Assembly (NCBI GenBank): GCA_030544185.1 | Contig: JAUNRO010000020.1 | Span: forward strand, 3,676 to 12,907 | Source of the DNA: Propionibacteriaceae bacterium | GTDB taxonomy: Bacteria > Actinomycetota > Actinomycetes > Propionibacteriales > Propionibacteriaceae | Direction: 5' to 3' | Length of the DNA stretch: 9,232 bases | Shown: piece by piece, positions 6,692 through 9,232 of the stretch | Layout: each line of letters opens with the position of its first letter | Numbering within the stretch: the first letter of the stretch is position 1 | The notes under the pieces: model-generated | Told to the model about the DNA's origin: nothing | The model's database searches: none | Seen by the model: only the letters and a program-made list of their open reading frames with translations | Program-made: the position numbers and the translations under genes

Positions 6692-7498
6692 GTGATCAAG
6701 AAGCGCCCGGCCGACCGCCCCGCACGTCGCCCACCGTCACCTCATCCGTCCGGGGCCCGGCCCCCCGCGCTGCCGGCGGAGCTCATCCCCGAGCACGTCG
6801 CGATCGTGATGGACGGCAACGGGCGCTGGGCGAAGGCCCGCGGACTGCCGCGCACGACGGGCCACGAGGCCGGCGAGGCCGTGCTGTTCGACGTGATCGA
6901 GGGCGCGATCGAGATCGGCGTGAAATACCTCTCCGCCTACGCCTTCTCCACCGAGAACTGGCGCCGCTCCCCCGACGAGGTGCGCTTCCTCATGGGCTTC
7001 AACCGCGACGTCATCCACCGCCGTCGCGACCAACTCGACGAGATGGGCGTACGCGTCCGCTGGGCCGGCCGCCGCCCGCGCCTGTGGGGCTCGGTGATCA
7101 AGGAACTCGAGGTCGCCGAGGAGCAGAGCAAGGACAACACGACGCTCACGCTGCAGTTCTGCGTCAACTACGGGGGGCGCGCCGAGATCGTTGACGCGAC
7201 GCGCCAGATCGCCCGGCTCGCCAAGGACGGCAAGCTCGATCCCTCCCGCATCACCGAGGAACGCTTCCGGGCCTTCCTCGACGAGCCGGAGATCCCCGAT
7301 GTCGACCTGTTCATCCGCTCCTCGGGCGAGCAGCGGTTCTCGAACTTTCTGCTGTGGCAATCGGCGTACGCCGAGATGGTCTTCCTCGACACCCTCTGGC
7401 CCGACTGGGACCGGCGGCACCTGTGGCAGGCAATCGAGCTGTACGCCCAGCGCGACCGCCGCTACGGCGGCGCGATCCCCAATGAGGTGACGACATGA
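6692..7498 (+). CDS. uppS: Isoprenyl (polyprenyl) diphosphate synthase, UppS family
   Basis: 268-residue cis-prenyltransferase that extends farnesyl or a similar diphosphate with isopentenyl diphosphate to make the long-chain polyprenyl carrier lipid for cell wall precursors. It works at the cytoplasmic face of the membrane. Seen: [18 protein letters not shown] with catalytic Asp D41, then [37 protein letters not shown], and the closing [29 protein letters not shown], in the form typical of actinobacteria. A Pro/Arg-rich N-terminal extension of about 25 residues precedes the core. Product length (C50 or C55) and double-bond geometry cannot be read from sequence. The GTG start at 6692 has no Shine-Dalgarno sequence but a -10 hexamer 6 nt upstream. 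Its stop overlaps the glpK ATG by 4 bp (ATGA, 7495-7498), so the two are probably co-transcribed. Confidence 0.95.
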   Translation: MIKKRPADRPARRPPSPHPSGARPPALPAELIPEHVAIVMDGNGRWAKARGLPRTTGHEAGEAVLFDVIEGAIEIGVKYLSAYAFSTENWRRSPDEVRFLMGFNRDVIHRRRDQLDEMGVRVRWAGRRPRLWGSVIKELEVAEEQSKDNTTLTLQFCVNYGGRAEIVDATRQIARLAKDGKLDPSRITEERFRAFLDEPEIPDVDLFIRSSGEQRFSNFLLWQSAYAEMVFLDTLWPDWDRRHLWQAIELYAQRDRRYGGAIPNEVTT

Positions 7499-9012
7499 GT
7501 GAACGGCCCTACGTGCTGGCGATCGACCAGGGCACCACCAGCACCCGCGCGATCGTGTTCGACCGCGACGGCGCGGCGGTGGCCACCGGGCAGGCCGAGC
7601 ATGAGCAGATCTTCCCCCGGCCCGGGTGGGTGGAGCACGACCCGATGGAGATCTGGACCAACACCGTCCAGGTCGTGGCGACCGCGCTGACCCGGGCCCG
7701 CATCAGCCACCTGCAAGTGGCCGCCATCGGGATCACCAACCAGCGCGAGACCACCGTCGTCTGGGACCACGAGACCGGCGACCCCGTTCACAACGCGATC
7801 GTCTGGCAGGACACCCGGACCGCCGAACTCTGCCAGCGCCTCGGCGGCGAGGACGGGGCCGATCGGTGGAAGTCCACCACGGGCCTGCCGCTGGCCACCT
7901 ATTTCGCCGGGCCGAAGATCGCATGGATCCTCGACCAGGTCGAGGGCGCACGGGAGGCGGCCGAGGCGGGGCGGCTGCTGGCCGGGACGATCGACACCTG
8001 GCTGATCTGGCAGCTCACCGGCGGCCCGAACGGCGGGCAGCATCTCACCGACGTCACCAACGCCTCGCGGACCCTGCTGATGGACCTGCGCACCCTGACC
8101 TGGGACGAGGGCATCGCTGCGGAAATGGGGGTGCCGGTGGGCATGCTCCCGGAGATCCGGGCGTCGGTCGGCGATTTCGGCGAGGTCCGCAGCACCGGGC
8201 TGCTCCCCGGGATCCCCATCGCCGGCGTCCTCGGCGACCAACAGGCCGCCACCTTCGGCCAGGCCTGCTTCTCCCCCGGGATGGCCAAGAACACCTATGG
8301 CACGGGCTGCTTCGTGCTGACCAACACCGGCGGCGAGGTGGTCGAGTCCGCGTCGGGGCTGGTGTCCACGGTCTGTTATCAGCTCGCGGATCAGCCGGCC
8401 GTCTATGCCCTGGAGGGATCGATCGCGGTCGCCGGGTCACTCGTGCAATGGCTGCGCGACAACCTCGGGCTCATCGGGTCCGCTCCCGAGGTCGAGGAGC
8501 TGGCGGCCTCGGTCGACGACAACGGCGGCGCCTACATCGTGCCGGCCTTCTCCGGACTCTTCGCGCCCTACTGGCGCGACGATGCGCGCGGGGTCATCGC
8601 CGGGCTCACCCGCTATGTGACGAAGGCCCACCTGGCGCGCGCCGCGCTCGAGGCCTCGGCCTACCAGACCCGCGATGTCGTCGAGGCCATGCAGGCCGAC
8701 TCCGGCACCGCGATCTCCGAACTGCGGGTCGACGGTGGGATGACCGCGAACGAGTTGCTCATGCAATTCCAGGCCGACCAGCTCGGCATCGATGTCATCC
8801 GCCCGACCGTGATCGAGACGACCGCGCTCGGCGCGGCCTACGCCGCCGGGATCGCCGTCGGCGTCTGGTCCGGCATCGATGACGTCACCGCGAACTGGTC
8901 GGAGGAGATCCGCTGGTCCCCCGCCGTCGATCGCGCCGAGGCGGACCGGCTGCACCGCAACTGGGCCAAGGCCGTCGAGCGGACGATGGGCTGGGTGGAC
9001 GCCGACACCTGA
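7495..9012 (+). CDS. glpK: Glycerol kinase GlpK
   Basis: 505-residue FGGY-family sugar kinase that phosphorylates glycerol with ATP to sn-glycerol 3-phosphate, trapping glycerol for catabolism and lipid synthesis. Seen: N-terminal phosphate-binding [14 protein letters not shown] (D11-), [74 protein letters not shown] and [17 protein letters not shown]84, E85, Y136, D248, Q249 and F273 match the glycerol-contacting residues of E. coli GlpK in position and spacing. The loop before GDQQ (about residues 225-247) has no histidine, so the HPr-phosphorylated His site known from enterococcal GlpK is absent. ATG 7495 overlaps the uppS stop and is preceded by GAGG (7484-7487) at 7-nt spacing. No glpF or glpD is visible nearby. 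Confidence 0.97.
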   Translation: MSERPYVLAIDQGTTSTRAIVFDRDGAAVATGQAEHEQIFPRPGWVEHDPMEIWTNTVQVVATALTRARISHLQVAAIGITNQRETTVVWDHETGDPVHNAIVWQDTRTAELCQRLGGEDGADRWKSTTGLPLATYFAGPKIAWILDQVEGAREAAEAGRLLAGTIDTWLIWQLTGGPNGGQHLTDVTNASRTLLMDLRTLTWDEGIAAEMGVPVGMLPEIRASVGDFGEVRSTGLLPGIPIAGVLGDQQAATFGQACFSPGMAKNTYGTGCFVLTNTGGEVVESASGLVSTVCYQLADQPAVYALEGSIAVAGSLVQWLRDNLGLIGSAPEVEELAASVDDNGGAYIVPAFSGLFAPYWRDDARGVIAGLTRYVTKAHLARAALEASAYQTRDVVEAMQADSGTAISELRVDGGMTANELLMQFQADQLGIDVIRPTVIETTALGAAYAAGIAVGVWSGIDDVTANWSEEIRWSPAVDRAEADRLHRNWAKAVERTMGWVDADT

Positions 9013-9039
9013 ACCGGGTCGGGCCGATGCGGACCGGAC

Positions 9040-9045
9040 TACTCT
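9040..9045 (+). promoter_or_regulatory. Candidate -10 element for the small membrane protein gene
   Basis: TACTCT fits TAnnnT and would start transcription near 9052, giving a short leader that includes the AAAGGG ribosome binding site at 9063-9068. No -35 is recognisable, and co-transcription from glpK is also possible. Confidence 0.35.
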
Positions 9046-9074
9046 GGACACGGACCAAGGCGAAAGGGCAGATC

Positions 9075-9232
9075 GTGCAACCGAAATGGGTTCTGGGCGC
9101 CGCAGGCCTCGTGTGCTTCGTCGCGGCGATGATGATGTCGGAGCAGAACATGATCAGCGCCCTGCTCTGGATGCTGGGGCTGGCCTCGCTGGCGATCGCG
9201 TTCTACATGTTCTATCAGGATCAGATCGTCAA
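9075..9232 (+). CDS. Small hydrophobic membrane protein, 5' part, function unknown
   Basis: Open to the window edge; 52 codons are visible. It starts with GTG at 9075 after AAAGGG (9063-9068) at 6-nt spacing. The visible protein begins MQPKWVLGAAG and carries two predicted membrane segments (about residues 5-20 and 26-46) separated by a short polar SEQNM turn, then FYQDQIV. Such short two-helix proteins are common in actinobacteria. I do not recognise the family and the length is unknown because the gene is cut. It follows glpK on the same strand after a 62-bp gap. Confidence 0.6.
   Translation, partial: MQPKWVLGAAGLVCFVAAMMMSEQNMISALLWMLGLASLAIAFYMFYQDQIV

Noticed and set aside
6532..6699. 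N-terminal extension of recO by 56 codons
   Set aside because: The extension is unlike RecO and overlaps the uppS start; homologues begin at the GTG chosen.
9014..9037. Possible terminator hairpin after glpK (CCGG-G-TC against GACCGG, 11-nt loop)
   Set aside because: Only six pairs with a bulge and no U-run; in GC-rich DNA this is expected by chance.
1..9232. A novel defence, mobile or biosynthetic system
   Set aside because: All substantial genes but two small ones (lipoprotein, partial membrane protein) belong to well-known housekeeping families. There are no repeats arrays, integrases, transposases or composition breaks.

Overview
The window is chromosomal DNA from a high-GC actinobacterium. 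Signs are the GC-rich third codon positions, frequent GTG starts, promoters set so close to the start codon that leaderless mRNAs are likely, and actinobacterial-type Zur, NrtR-like and polyprenyl diphosphate synthase proteins. A Propionibacteriales-like member is plausible but cannot be settled from these genes. I see no mobile element, CRISPR array, tRNA or rRNA, and no sign of recent transfer.

Layout: (1) 1-673, the 3' end of a zinc/manganese ABC-3 permease overlapping a zur repressor (zinc uptake and its control). (2) 760-5249, the NAD module: an NrtR-like Nudix-fold regulator on the minus strand, divergent from a tightly coupled nadA-nadB-nadC operon that converts aspartate to nicotinate mononucleotide. 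The 91 bp between nrtR and nadA hold two back-to-back -10 elements, a 13-bp palindrome and a perfect 10-bp direct repeat, a good candidate operator. (3) 5355-5783, a small lipoprotein of unknown function. (4) 5791-6531, recO on the minus strand, convergent with the lipoprotein gene (7 bp apart). (5) 6692-9012, a polyprenyl diphosphate synthase gene (uppS) divergent from recO, overlapping by 4 bp a glycerol kinase gene (glpK). (6) 9075 to the window end, the start of a small membrane protein, cut by the edge.

Most of this is housekeeping. The nrtR-nadABC arrangement is, from memory, the same as in mycobacteria (Rv1593c next to Rv1594-1596), and I do not see an undescribed multi-gene system. 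The most useful observations are regulatory: the NrtR homologue has lost all three glutamates of the Nudix REUxEE core, so it is probably a sensor/repressor and not a hydrolase; three genes (nrtR, recO, uppS) each have a -10-like hexamer exactly 6 nt before a GTG start, which predicts leaderless transcripts; and glpK is translationally coupled to uppS, an unexpected pairing.
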